From CAXXOK01 sp964640955 (GTDB lineage Bacteria; Bacillota; Clostridia; Christensenellales; Aristaeellaceae), in NCBI GenBank assembly GCA_964640955.1, contig CAZXJI010000007.1, forward strand, positions 1 to 64,000: 64,000 nt of DNA, in the 5' to 3' direction. The position numbers and the translations under genes were made by a program. Positions 41,613 to 49,962 of the stretch are shown here, piece by piece; positions within the stretch are counted from its first letter, which is position 1; each line of letters starts with the position of its first letter. The notes below the pieces were generated by a model. It ran no database searches. It was not told the DNA's origin and saw only the letters and a list, made by a program, of their open reading frames with translations.

Positions 41613-42473
41613 TTATTCTTCTTTCGCCCCATCCGGACGCAGCGCGGCGATCAGCTTGGGCAGCACGCGCTCGAATTGCACGCCGTAGCGAAGCGGTTCG
41701 CCCCCTTCGAGCGTCAGTCGGATGCTGTCGTGCGTGCAGTCCAGCGCCAGCTCCGCCGCCGCGTTGAGCGCAAGCCCGCCCAGCAGCCCGGAAAGCAGGA
41801 AGCTTGCGAACACGTCGCCCGTGCCGTGGAAAACGCCCGCGAACTTCGGCCGGAACAGGAGGCGGAAATCGTCGCTTTTCCGGGAATACACGGCGATGCC
41901 CTCCCGGCTTTCATCCAGCGAGACGTCCGTGATCACCACGTTTTCCGGCCCGAGCGCCGCAAGCCCCTGCGCCAGACCGCGCACGTACGTTTCATCGTAG
42001 CCTTCGGGCTCGTACGGCACGCCCAGCATCAGCGCCGCCTCCGTGCGGTTGGGGACGACGGCGTGCGCGCGGGCGCACAGCTCGCGCATCCGCCCCGGCA
42101 TCCGCTCGCCCAGAAGCGAATACAATTTTCCGTGGTCGGCGAAAGCGGGATCCACAAATACCAGCGTCTGCGGGTCGCAGAGCATATCCATCATCGCAAG
42201 CACCTTGTCCACCTGCCCGGCGCCGGCCAGATAGCCGCTGTAAAACGCGTCGAAATGCAATCCGAGCGTGGCGATGTGCCCGGCGATCGGCAGCAGCTGA
42301 TCGGTCAGGTCCAGGTGCGTGTAGCCGGTGAACTCCCCCGTGTGCGTGCTGAGCAACGCCGTGGGAATGACGGCGGTGTTCACCCCGGCCGCCGACAGAA
42401 TGGGCAGCGCGACGGTCAGCGAACAGCGGCCAACGCAGGAGATATCGTGGATAGCCAACGCGCGTTTCTGCAT
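41613..42473 (-). CDS. Pyridoxal/pyridoxamine kinase-like protein
   Basis: A 286-residue ribokinase-superfamily protein of the PdxK/PdxY group. It begins with ALAIHDISCVGRCSLTVALPILSAAG, the group's start with the substrate serine. VPNRTEAALMLG lies near 140 and the catalytic loop GVFHGTGDVFASFL near 213-226 (Asp as base). It should phosphorylate pyridoxal-type B6 vitamers to recover PLP. CGGAGG precedes the ATG. It stands alone with its own promoter, divergent from the ACT gene. Confidence 0.85.
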   Translation of the reverse strand: MQKRALAIHDISCVGRCSLTVALPILSAAGVNTAVIPTALLSTHTGEFTGYTHLDLTDQLLPIAGHIATLGLHFDAFYSGYLAGAGQVDKVLAMMDMLCDPQTLVFVDPAFADHGKLYSLLGERMPGRMRELCARAHAVVPNRTEAALMLGVPYEPEGYDETYVRGLAQGLAALGPENVVITDVSLDESREGIAVYSRKSDDFRLLFRPKFAGVFHGTGDVFASFLLSGLLGGLALNAAAELALDCTHDSIRLTLEGGEPLRYGVQFERVLPKLIAALRPDGAKEE

Positions 42474-42504
42474 AGCAAGCGCCTCCGGTTATTCGATGCT
42501 CCCC

Positions 42505-42532
42505 ATCATACACGAAAACCGGAAAAATGCAA
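42505..42532 (-). promoter_or_regulatory. Promoter for the pyridoxal-kinase-like gene
   Basis: Minus-strand TTGCAT (42532-42527), 16 bases, TATGAT (42510-42505). Confidence 0.55.
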
Positions 42533-42539
42533 GCGGGCA

Positions 42540-42568
42540 TTGACAGCGGCTGAGCGCTGGGGTAATGT
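42540..42568 (+). promoter_or_regulatory. Promoter for the ACT-PFL pair
   Basis: TTGACA (42540-42545), 17 bases, TAATGT (42563-42568). Confidence 0.6.
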
Positions 42569-42600
42569 ACTATCAGCGGTCGACAAGGGAGGACACGGCG

Positions 42601-42873
42601 ATGCAGAAAGCGTTGATTTCCGTTACGGGGCAGGACAGGGTAGGCATTATCGCCAAAGTGAGCAACACGCTTTGCGAGCAGAACATCAATATTCTGGAGA
42701 TTTCCCAAACGATACTGGACGGCTGTTTTACGATGCTGATGGTGGTGGATATCGCCGGGGCACAGGAAAGCTTTCAGCAGATCGCCGCCCGGCTGTCCGA
42801 GGCGGGCAAAGAGATCGGCGTGATGGTCACCATCCAGCGGATGGAACTTTTCGCCGCGATGCACCGCGTTTGA
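42601..42873 (+). CDS. ACT domain protein (UPF0237)
   Basis: A 90-residue stand-alone ACT domain: KALISVTGQDRVGIIAKVSNTL then NINILEIS, the beta-alpha-beta pattern with ligand-site Gly. The family is UPF0237, usually found next to the UPF0210 (PFL) gene, as here with a 13-base gap. Its ligand is unknown; an amino-acid sensing role is inferred from the domain. GGGAGGA precedes the ATG. Confidence 0.88.
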   Translation: MQKALISVTGQDRVGIIAKVSNTLCEQNINILEISQTILDGCFTMLMVVDIAGAQESFQQIAARLSEAGKEIGVMVTIQRMELFAAMHRV

Positions 42874-42886
42874 CGGAGGGCCGACG

Positions 42887-44233
42887 ATGTTAGAAGCCAA
42901 CGAAATCCTGCAAACCATCCACATGATCCAGGAGCAGCACTTTGATATCCGCACCATCACCATGGGGATCAATCTGCTGGACTGCCACCGTAACACCGAC
43001 GCGGAAACGGCGGAGTGCGTATATGAAAAGATCACCCGCCTCGCCGGCAGGCTGGTGCCCGTGGGCCGCGAGCTGGAAAGCGAACTGGGCGTGCCGATCG
43101 TCAACAAGCGCATCAGCGTGACGCCGGTCAGCATGATCTCCGGTTCCGACCCGACACAGATCGCCGTCGCACTGGATAGGGCGGCCGGTGACGTGGGCGT
43201 CAACCTCATCGGCGGCTACGGTGCGCTGATGCACAAGGGCGGCACCGCCGCGGAAGAAACGCTGATTACCAGCATGCCGGAGGTTTTCGCCAAAACCGAG
43301 CGCCTCTGCGGCAGCGTGAACGTGGGCAGCACCCGCAGCGGCATCAACATGGACGCGGTGCGCCGGATGGGCGCGATTATCAAACAGACGGCCGAAGCGA
43401 CGGTCGAGCAGAACTGCTTCGGCTGCGCCAAGCTCGTCGTGTTCGCCAACGCCGTGGAGGACAACCCCTTCATGGCCGGGGCTTTCCACGGGCCGGGCGA
43501 ACCGGAGTGCGTGGTCAACGTCGGCGTCAGCGGCCCTGGCGTGGTGCAGCGCGCGCTGGAAGCGGTGCGCGGCGAACCGTTCGACGTCGTAGCCGAAACC
43601 ATCAAGCGCACGGCATTCAAGATCACCCGCGTGGGCGAACTGGTGGCGCAGGAAGCCGCCAAGCGCCTGGGCGTTCCCTTCGGCATCGTGGACCTGTCCC
43701 TCGCCCCCACCCCGGCGCGCGGAGACAGCGTCGCGTACATCCTGGAGGAGATGGGGCTTGAAAAGGCTGGCGCGCCCGGCACCACCGCGGCGCTGGCGAT
43801 GCTCAACGACATGGTGAAGAAGGGCGGCGTGATGGCCTCCAGCCACGTGGGCGGCCTGAGCGGCGCGTTCATCCCCGTGAGCGAGGATATCGGCATGATC
43901 GAGTCCGCCGCCGCCGGCTGCCTGACGCTTGAAAAGCTCGAAGCCATGACCTGCGTATGCTCCGTGGGCCTGGACATGATCGCCATCCCCGGCGACACCG
44001 GCGCCGACGCCATCGCGGGCATCATCGCCGACGAGGCCGCCATCGGCATGGTGAACAACAAGACCACCGCCGTGCGCGTCATCCCCGCCATCGGCAAAAA
44101 GGCCGGCGACACCATCAACTTCGGCGGACTGTTCGGCTACGCGCCGATCATGAAGGTCAACACCTTCTCAAACGCAGCGTTCGTCCGACGCGGCGGGCGT
44201 ATCCCCGCGCCGCTGCACAGCCTGAAAAACTGA
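42887..44233 (+). CDS. PFL family protein (UPF0210/DUF711)
   Basis: A 448-residue UPF0210 protein of full length. Conserved blocks include FDIRTITMGINLLDC near 16, GSTRSGINMDAVRRMG near 150 and the Gly-rich C-terminal part with SSHVGGLSGAFIPVSED near 315. The fold is related to pyruvate-formate-lyase-type proteins, but no reaction is established and it lacks an obvious glycyl-radical motif. It is paired with the ACT gene and followed by a strong terminator. Confidence 0.88.
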   Translation: MLEANEILQTIHMIQEQHFDIRTITMGINLLDCHRNTDAETAECVYEKITRLAGRLVPVGRELESELGVPIVNKRISVTPVSMISGSDPTQIAVALDRAAGDVGVNLIGGYGALMHKGGTAAEETLITSMPEVFAKTERLCGSVNVGSTRSGINMDAVRRMGAIIKQTAEATVEQNCFGCAKLVVFANAVEDNPFMAGAFHGPGEPECVVNVGVSGPGVVQRALEAVRGEPFDVVAETIKRTAFKITRVGELVAQEAAKRLGVPFGIVDLSLAPTPARGDSVAYILEEMGLEKAGAPGTTAALAMLNDMVKKGGVMASSHVGGLSGAFIPVSEDIGMIESAAAGCLTLEKLEAMTCVCSVGLDMIAIPGDTGADAIAGIIADEAAIGMVNNKTTAVRVIPAIGKKAGDTINFGGLFGYAPIMKVNTFSNAAFVRRGGRIPAPLHSLKN

Positions 44234-44260
44234 CGGACGCCGGTAAAACAGATAGATCAA

Positions 44261-44299
44261 GCGCGGGAGCTTCGCATCAGAAAGCTCCCGCGCCTTTTT
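44261..44299 (+). terminator. Terminator after the PFL gene
   Basis: A perfect 12-bp stem (44261-44272 with 44282-44293, GCGCGGGAGCTT) and T5 at 44295-44299. It may also serve the convergent GNAT gene. Confidence 0.85.
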
Positions 44300-44320
44300 G
44301 CCCCTATTCGCTTCGTTTCC

Positions 44321-44764
44321 CTACCGCACGGATTTGACGAAGTTCTTTTCATCCTTGCGCATCCAGTAGCCGCAGTGCTGGTAGAACTGGTGCGCCTTGA
44401 CCCGGTCGAAGCCCGACACCAGCCGCACGCCCGTGCAGCCGCATTCGCGCGCCCATGCTTCCGCCTCGCCAAGCAGCATCCGCCCCAGCCCCTGCCCCTG
44501 GAAACGCCCGTCCACCGCCAGGGAAAGCACGTTTTTCTGGCTGCCGTTATGGAGGGTCTCGTAATCGGCGGCGAGCATGAAGCCGCCCACGTAGCCGTCC
44601 TCCTCCCGGCAGGCCACGAGGAGGCGGTCGGTGGGGCGTCCCAGGATCGCCGCAATCCGCTCCCGGATCGTATCCACGTCGCAATCGTAGCCCAGCGACT
44701 CCCGGTTGATGCAGCCGATGCGTTCGGCGTCCTGCGGCGCCGCGGTCCGAATCCTCCAGCTCAC
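44321..44764 (-). CDS. GNAT-family N-acetyltransferase
   Basis: A 147-residue acetyltransferase. The CoA-binding motif QGQGLGRMLLGEAEAWA lies near residues 88-104, and VRLVSGFDRVKAHQFYQHCGY is the usual end. The start is GTG at 44764, overlapping the TGA of the VOC gene as GTGA; this is the only start that fits the domain boundary. It is the last gene of the NudC-YitT-VOC-GNAT transcript. Confidence 0.82.
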   Translation of the reverse strand: MSWRIRTAAPQDAERIGCINRESLGYDCDVDTIRERIAAILGRPTDRLLVACREEDGYVGGFMLAADYETLHNGSQKNVLSLAVDGRFQGQGLGRMLLGEAEAWARECGCTGVRLVSGFDRVKAHQFYQHCGYWMRKDEKNFVKSVR

Positions 44765-45231
44765 ACGTTTCCCTCCACCGTCGCGCGCACGTAGGATACG
44801 GGATGCTCGGTGATGCGCGCGGTATCCTCCACGGTGTTGCCTTCGGCCATCAGGCGCTTGAACACCATGGTCATGCTTTCGCCGATCTCGATGATGTGCC
44901 TGTCCGGGTCGTAAATGCGCAATACCCGCTGCCGCCAGGGATATTCCTTGACGGGGTGCACCCGTTCCACCGTCGGGTCTTCGCTGAGCCGCCGCTCGAA
45001 CGCGTCCAGGTCCTCGCATTCGAAATAGAGCTCCATGTTGTGGGAGCGGGTCATGACGCTTTCGGGCGGCAGGCCGATCAGCTCGGCGAAGTGCTCCTGC
45101 AGCGACAGCCCGCCTTTCAGCCCGATGTTCCAGCCCAAGTCCACCTCGACCTCCAGGTCAAACCACTTCTGGTAAAACGCAAGGCTTTTCCTTACGTCCT
45201 TCACCGCCAGCAGCGCGCAGCGGTATTCCAT
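44761..45231 (-). CDS. VOC-family (glyoxalase-like) protein
   Basis: A 156-residue protein of two beta-alpha-beta-beta-beta modules: VKDVRKSLAFYQKWFDLEV near 10-28, NMELYFECEDLDAFERRL near 65-82 and a late RIYDPDRHIIEIGES near 103-117, where the Glu is a typical metal ligand. A C-terminal 35-residue helical extension (RLMAEGNTVEDTARIT) follows. It may be a metal-dependent isomerase or resistance protein; the substrate is not clear. GGGAGG precedes the ATG. Confidence 0.82.
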   Translation of the reverse strand: MEYRCALLAVKDVRKSLAFYQKWFDLEVEVDLGWNIGLKGGLSLQEHFAELIGLPPESVMTRSHNMELYFECEDLDAFERRLSEDPTVERVHPVKEYPWRQRVLRIYDPDRHIIEIGESMTMVFKRLMAEGNTVEDTARITEHPVSYVRATVEGNV

Positions 45232-45247
45232 TCCGATCGCCTCCCAA

Positions 45248-46147
45248 TCACATCGTTCCCCGGAACCCCTTGCCGATAATTTCGGTCGTGTTGGTAATGA
45301 GAATGAAACAGCTCGGATCCGTCTCCTTGGCGAAGTTGCGCAGCTTCACCGCCTGCGCGCGGTTGACCACGGTCAGGATGATCGTCTTGTCCTGATGGGT
45401 AAAGGCTCCCTCGCCGCAGATTTCGGTCGCGCCGCGGTGAAGCACCTCCACGATGTAGCGGACCATCGGCACGGGCAGGGAGGTGATGATCTGGAAGCTC
45501 TTGTGCACCTTGATGTTTTCCAGCACCAGATCCACCACAACCGCCTTGATCATCAGGCCTAAAATGCTGAACAGTCCCGTTTCCATCCCGAAGGCGACGC
45601 ACGCCATCAGCGTGATGACCAGATCGGCGCACAGGAGGCTGACGCCGATATTAAGCGACGTGAACCTTCGCAGGATCATCGCCACGATATCGGTGCCGCC
45701 GCTGGAGGATTCGAGGTTGAAGAGAATCGCGCTGCCCACGGCCGGCAGCGTGACCGCGAAGATCAGCTCCATCAGAGGCTGGTCGGTCATCGGGGCGCTC
45801 ATGGGCACGAGCGCCTCCAGTATCCACGCCGCTCCGGACATGACCAGGCTGCAGTACGCCGTACGCATGCCGAAGCTGCGCCCGAAAATAAGAAAGCCGA
45901 TTACCAGCAACAGCTGGTTGATGATGAACATGAACGTCGCCTGGCTCATGCCGGGGAAATACCGGTTCAGTATGATTGAAAGGCCGCTGACCCCGCCGGT
46001 GGAGAAATGGTTGGGGAATTTGAAGAAGTACACGCCCACGGCGATCAGCAGGGCTCCCAGCGTGAGCAGGGTATAATCCTTCCAGATCGACGGGGTTTTG
46101 GCCTTTACGGGCGTGCCCGAGAAAACGTCCTTTTTCTGCTCTGCCAT
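45248..46147 (-). CDS. YitT family membrane protein (DUF2179)
   Basis: A 299-residue protein with five or six membrane helices, including LLTLGALLIAVGVYFFKFPNHFSTGGVSGL (residues about 28-57, shown by its ends), and the internal motif NLESSSGGTDIVAMIL near 148. The C-terminal 80 residues are the soluble DUF2179 domain. Function is unknown; family members are abundant in Firmicutes. ATG 46147 is favoured by a G6 tract ten bases upstream. Confidence 0.87.
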   Translation of the reverse strand: MAEQKKDVFSGTPVKAKTPSIWKDYTLLTLGALLIAVGVYFFKFPNHFSTGGVSGLSIILNRYFPGMSQATFMFIINQLLLVIGFLIFGRSFGMRTAYCSLVMSGAAWILEALVPMSAPMTDQPLMELIFAVTLPAVGSAILFNLESSSGGTDIVAMILRRFTSLNIGVSLLCADLVITLMACVAFGMETGLFSILGLMIKAVVVDLVLENIKVHKSFQIITSLPVPMVRYIVEVLHRGATEICGEGAFTHQDKTIILTVVNRAQAVKLRNFAKETDPSCFILITNTTEIIGKGFRGTM

Positions 46148-46166
46148 GGCTTTGCGCACCCCCCGC

Positions 46167-47012
46167 TCAGGTCAGCTCGCCGCGGCGGAAGCGGTCGATC
46201 AGGTCGAAGGCGACGCTCGCGGTGTTGTCCTGCGCGGGAAGCTCTTCGCGCGTGAACCAGCGCGCTTCGGCCAGCTCGCTTGTTTGCAGGGTGATTGCGT
46301 CGCTGCCGGACAGACGGGCATGGAAACCCAGCATCAGGCTTTGGGAGAAGCCCCACGGCTGACTGGCCAGGTAGCGCACGTTCGAAAGCCGCAGCCCGAC
46401 TTCCTCCTGCGTTTCCCGGCGCACCGCCTGCTCGGCCGTTTCGCCAACCTCCACGTATCCGGCAATCAGCGAGTAGTGCTTGAAGGTCGCCTGCGCGTTT
46501 CGCGCCAGCAGCAGCCGTTCGCCGTCCGTAATGGCCACGATGACCGCGGGCGATATGGTCGGGTAGACGGTCAGGCCGCAGTCCGTGCAGGTCAGCGCGC
46601 GCTCGTGCGGCGCGGGGGCCAGCCTGCCGCCGCACGAGCCGCAGTAGCGGTGCATGCGGTACCATGCCGCCAGGTGGAAGGCGGCAAGGAGCAGGTAGCC
46701 GTCGTCGGACGGCAGCAGGGTGCGAAACACGCGGACGGACTCGAATACCAGCCCGGCGGGCGCGGGGGTATCCTTCGGCACGTCGGCCAGAAACACGCGG
46801 CGGCCGTCCTGCGTAAAGGCATGCAGGGGCTCGGCGGCCGTCAGCGCGCCGCTCAGCTCGGTTCTAAGCGGCAGTCGGCTCTCCTGCCGGTCCGCCCGCA
46901 GCAGCACGCGGTCGCCGGCAAAAAGGAGTACCGTATCGGCCGCGCGGCTGCCCGCGGGGTCGAGAAACAGGGAAAACAGTTCGGGATGGGCGTTAATCAG
47001 CAATGCAGGCAC
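46167..47012 (-). CDS. nudC: NADH pyrophosphatase NudC-like
   Basis: A 281-residue protein with the NudC layout: N-terminal domain, zinc ribbon (CGSCGG and CTDCGL near 124 and 142), then a Nudix box GYVEVGETAEQAVRRETQEEVG near 187-208. The diagnostic SQPWPFP motif reads SQPWGFSQS here, which keeps SQPW. NudC hydrolyses NADH and removes NAD caps from RNA. The start is GTG at 47012, or TTG at 47003, which would place GAGGTG at better spacing. It is the first gene of a four-gene transcript. Confidence 0.85.
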   Translation of the reverse strand: MPALLINAHPELFSLFLDPAGSRAADTVLLFAGDRVLLRADRQESRLPLRTELSGALTAAEPLHAFTQDGRRVFLADVPKDTPAPAGLVFESVRVFRTLLPSDDGYLLLAAFHLAAWYRMHRYCGSCGGRLAPAPHERALTCTDCGLTVYPTISPAVIVAITDGERLLLARNAQATFKHYSLIAGYVEVGETAEQAVRRETQEEVGLRLSNVRYLASQPWGFSQSLMLGFHARLSGSDAITLQTSELAEARWFTREELPAQDNTASVAFDLIDRFRRGELT

Positions 47013-47035
47013 CTCGATATCGTTCGTTCCCGATT

Positions 47036-47063
47036 ATCATAGCAAAAACGGGACGATTGTCAA
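47036..47063 (-). promoter_or_regulatory. Promoter for nudC-yitT-VOC-GNAT
   Basis: Minus-strand TTGACA (47063-47058), 16 bases, TATGAT (47041-47036). Confidence 0.7.
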
Positions 47064-47100
47064 TCCCGGCATACCGTCGGAAGGCCCGCGAACGCGAAAA

Positions 47101-47131
47101 TCGCCGCCCGCGTTATGAACGCGGGCGGCGA
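47101..47131 (-). terminator. Terminator after the symporter gene
   Basis: A perfect 14-bp stem (47101-47114 with 47118-47131) with a 3-base loop. On the minus strand a short T4 tract follows. Confidence 0.7.
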
Positions 47132-47151
47132 AAGAACCCTTTTCAACAGGC

Positions 47152-48693
47152 TTACTGCGCCGTTTCGGGCGCGGGCTGACCGTCGCCGAAGATGGTTTCC
47201 AGATGTTCCGCGGAGAAAGCCGTCTTTTTGGTCAGCAAGCTCACCACGGGCACGATCACCAGGCCGCAGAGCATCGCGGCCGCGCCGCTGATAGGCGCAA
47301 GCGACATGTCCCCGGTCACCAGCGGCGGCACCAGCGAGATCAGCGCTCCGCAGATGACGCCCGCGAACGCCCCCGCCTTCGTCACTCCGCGCCAGAGCAG
47401 CCCGTAGAGGAACGGCGCGAGGAACGCGCCTGCGATGGTGCCCCACGAGAGTGACATCAGCGATACGATGGGGGTTTTCTGCATCAGGAAGTTCACGATC
47501 AGCGAGAAGATAACGAACGCAACGCACAGGACGCGCATCGTCCACAGCTGCGTTTTGGGCTTCGTTTTGGGCGCGATGGCACCCACCAGGTCCACCGCGA
47601 TGACCGACGAGGAGGACAGCACCAGCGCCGTCAGCGTGGAGATGCTGGCCGACAGCAGCAGCACCACGAACAGCCCGAGCATTGCGTCCGGAATGCCCAC
47701 GACCGTTGTATCCGTGAGCATCGTAGGCATAATCTGATCCGTCGCCATGGTTTTGGCGTTGACCAGCGCCGCCATGGTGGTGGTGCCGTCGGGGGAGGCG
47801 ATCTTGCTGAGCACTACGCGGCCGAAGCTGCCCGCGAAGTACGCGCCGCCCGCCACGATCAGCGCGAACACGGTGGAGATGACCGTCGCACGCTTGACGC
47901 TTCTTTCGTCCTTGATGGCGAAGAATTTGTGGATCATCTGCGGCATGCCCAGCACGCCCAGCGACGTGAGGATGACGTTGCTCAAAAGCCAGATGCCGTT
48001 GCCCTTACCCGGCCATAGGGTGTTCATGCTTGCCCCGCCGACCTCGTCGGTGCCCAGCAAGTTGAGCCCCTCGGTTACGCCGCCGGCCGCCCGGACGATG
48101 TAGACCACGATGGCCGTGATGCCGGCCAGCATGATGAGCCCCTGAATGAAGTCCGTGATCGCGGTGGCCTTGTAACCGCCCGCGAACAGGTAGACGGACG
48201 CCAGCAGCGCGATGCCGATGACGCACCAGGTGTAGTCGAACCCGAACGCCTTGTTGAACATGTTGCCCAGGCCCTTGTACACGCTCGCGCTGTAGGGCAG
48301 CAGGAATACGAAGATCATCAGGCTGGCGAGGATTTTCAAGGTCTTGCTGTTATACCGCTTCTCAAAGAAGCCCGGCAGCGTGCCCACCTGCAGCTTCTCC
48401 CCCATGCGACGCGTGGGCTTGGCCAGCAGCAGCCAAGCCAGAAGGCTCCCGATCAGCGCGTTGCCGATGCCCAGCCACACCGCCGAAAGCCCGGCCCGCC
48501 AGCCGATGGAACCCGCGTACCCCACGATGATTACGGCGGAAAAATAACTCGCCCCGTAGCTGAATGCGCTCATCCACGGGCCGATGCTCCGGCCTCCCAG
48601 CAGGAAGCCGTTCAGACTCAGGTTTTTCTTTGCGGTGAAGAAGATCACCACGATCATCATGACTGCATAAGCTACCAATACCAGGATTTTCAT
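47152..48693 (-). CDS. Sodium:solute symporter (SSS/PutP-like)
   Basis: A 513-residue transporter with thirteen hydrophobic helices. It begins with a long first helix, then LGGRSIGPWMSAFSYGASYFSAVIIVG (residues about 32-58, shown by ends), matching TM2 of the SSS family with sodium-site residues, and has GGYKATAITDFIQGLIM near 170. It imports an organic solute with sodium; a proline/pantothenate-like group is closest, but the substrate is uncertain. It is a single-gene unit with a dyad between its promoter and its start. Confidence 0.87.
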   Translation of the reverse strand: MKILVLVAYAVMMIVVIFFTAKKNLSLNGFLLGGRSIGPWMSAFSYGASYFSAVIIVGYAGSIGWRAGLSAVWLGIGNALIGSLLAWLLLAKPTRRMGEKLQVGTLPGFFEKRYNSKTLKILASLMIFVFLLPYSASVYKGLGNMFNKAFGFDYTWCVIGIALLASVYLFAGGYKATAITDFIQGLIMLAGITAIVVYIVRAAGGVTEGLNLLGTDEVGGASMNTLWPGKGNGIWLLSNVILTSLGVLGMPQMIHKFFAIKDERSVKRATVISTVFALIVAGGAYFAGSFGRVVLSKIASPDGTTTMAALVNAKTMATDQIMPTMLTDTTVVGIPDAMLGLFVVLLLSASISTLTALVLSSSSVIAVDLVGAIAPKTKPKTQLWTMRVLCVAFVIFSLIVNFLMQKTPIVSLMSLSWGTIAGAFLAPFLYGLLWRGVTKAGAFAGVICGALISLVPPLVTGDMSLAPISGAAAMLCGLVIVPVVSLLTKKTAFSAEHLETIFGDGQPAPETAQ

Positions 48694-48721
48694 ACCATAC
48701 TACCGCCTTCCATACTACACT

Positions 48722-48738
48722 GTCTTTGTTACAAAGAC
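48722..48738. promoter_or_regulatory. Dyad upstream of the symporter, possible operator
   Basis: GTCTTTGT and ACAAAGAC flank a single T, a perfect 17-bp palindrome. It lies in the leader between the promoter and the start codon. Confidence 0.45.
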
Positions 48739-48750
48739 GCTACAGGTAAC

Positions 48751-48778
48751 ATTATACCTGTTCCGGATAAAAATGCAA
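48751..48778 (-). promoter_or_regulatory. Promoter for the symporter
   Basis: Minus-strand TTGCAT (48778-48773), 16 bases, perfect TATAAT (48756-48751). Confidence 0.65.
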
Positions 48779-48853
48779 CAGAAAATACAAATTCGTTTTT
48801 CTTCCGCGGCCGTCGCCCGTTCGCGCCCGCAGGCCGCATTCCATGCAAAATCA

Positions 48854-48881
48854 TTGACAAACGAACAGATTATTGTATCAT
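48854..48881 (+). promoter_or_regulatory. Promoter for phoH-pgpH-ybeY/cdd-era
   Basis: TTGACA (48854-48859), 16 bases, TATCAT (48876-48881). The leader before phoH is about 80 bases. Confidence 0.65.
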
Positions 48882-48969
48882 AGAGGTTGATACTCCCGTC
48901 ATTGCGCACACCGTGAGCAGCGGGATTATCGCAGGCGGTCCGTGACCGCCGTGAACGGAGGCAATCTAT

Positions 48970-49962
48970 TTGTCGGAAGAAACGTCGGCTGTTCTTTCGC
49001 TGGAAAGTCTGGATAATTACCTGTCGCTGTTCGGCGCGAACGACCGCAACGTTCCGCTTCTGGAAAGCGAATTATGCGTGTCGCTGTCCGTGCGCGGCGC
49101 GGATCTGCGCATCGCCGGTTGCGAGGAGAACGTAGAGCAGGCGTTGGCCGTGGTGGAGAAGCTCAAGTCCCTCGTGCTTCGCCACGCGCAGATCGACCGC
49201 ACCACGCTGCGCTACGCGGCGGCGCTGGTCAAGCAGGGCGAGCTGGACAAGCTGGACGATATCGCCTTCGAGGTCGTCGCCGTCACCCACCGCGGCCGGC
49301 CCATCCGCTGCAAGACGCTCGGGCAGTACCAGTACGTGAACGCCATGCGTTCCCACGAGCTGACCTTCGCCATCGGCCCCGCCGGCACGGGCAAAACCTA
49401 CCTGGCCATGGCGCTTGCGGTGGTGGCGCTTCGCAATAAGGAAATCCAGCGCATCGTCCTCACCCGCCCGGCCGTGGAAGCCGGCGAGAAGCTCGGCTTT
49501 CTGCCCGGCGACCTCAACCAGAAGGTAGACCCCTACCTGCGGCCATTGTACGACGCGCTTTACGATATGATGGGCGCCGACGCCTACCAGCGCCTGCAGG
49601 AGCGCGGCATACTGGAGGTCGCGCCGCTGGCGTATATGCGGGGCCGCACGCTTTCGGAAAGCTTCATCATTCTGGATGAGGCGCAGAATACCACCCCCGA
49701 GCAGATGAAGATGTTCCTGACGCGCTTCGGCGCGGGCTCGCGCGTGGTGGTCACGGGCGACGTGACGCAGACCGATCTGCCGACCGGCAAGCAGTCCGGC
49801 CTTCTGCAGGCGGTGGACGTATTGAAGAACATCCCGGAGATCGCCATCGTACGGCTGTCGCGCGCCGACGTGGTGCGCCACGACCTGGTACAGGCCGTGG
49901 TAAAGGCGTATGAAAATTACGAACAGGAGCATACGGGGAGGAATACGGGGCATGACGCCTAA
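48970..49962 (+). CDS. phoH: PhoH-like ATPase
   Basis: A 330-residue PhoH-family protein. The N-terminal 110 residues include a KH-like segment, and then the ATPase has Walker A GPAGTGKTYLAMALA near 137-151, LTRPAVEAGEKLGFLPGDL near 178, and Walker B SFIILDEAQNTT near 231. It belongs to the group that precedes ybeY and era and is linked to RNA metabolism or ribosome maturation. The start is TTG at 48970 with ACGGAGGC upstream. Its end overlaps pgpH by 11 bases. Confidence 0.9.
   Translation: MSEETSAVLSLESLDNYLSLFGANDRNVPLLESELCVSLSVRGADLRIAGCEENVEQALAVVEKLKSLVLRHAQIDRTTLRYAAALVKQGELDKLDDIAFEVVAVTHRGRPIRCKTLGQYQYVNAMRSHELTFAIGPAGTGKTYLAMALAVVALRNKEIQRIVLTRPAVEAGEKLGFLPGDLNQKVDPYLRPLYDALYDMMGADAYQRLQERGILEVAPLAYMRGRTLSESFIILDEAQNTTPEQMKMFLTRFGAGSRVVVTGDVTQTDLPTGKQSGLLQAVDVLKNIPEIAIVRLSRADVVRHDLVQAVVKAYENYEQEHTGRNTGHDA

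Noticed and set aside
47142..47154. Similarity of TTTTCAACAGGCT after the symporter gene to the end of the 60.4-60.8 kb element
   Set aside because: Only about 12 bases match, without the rest of the element; it may be chance.
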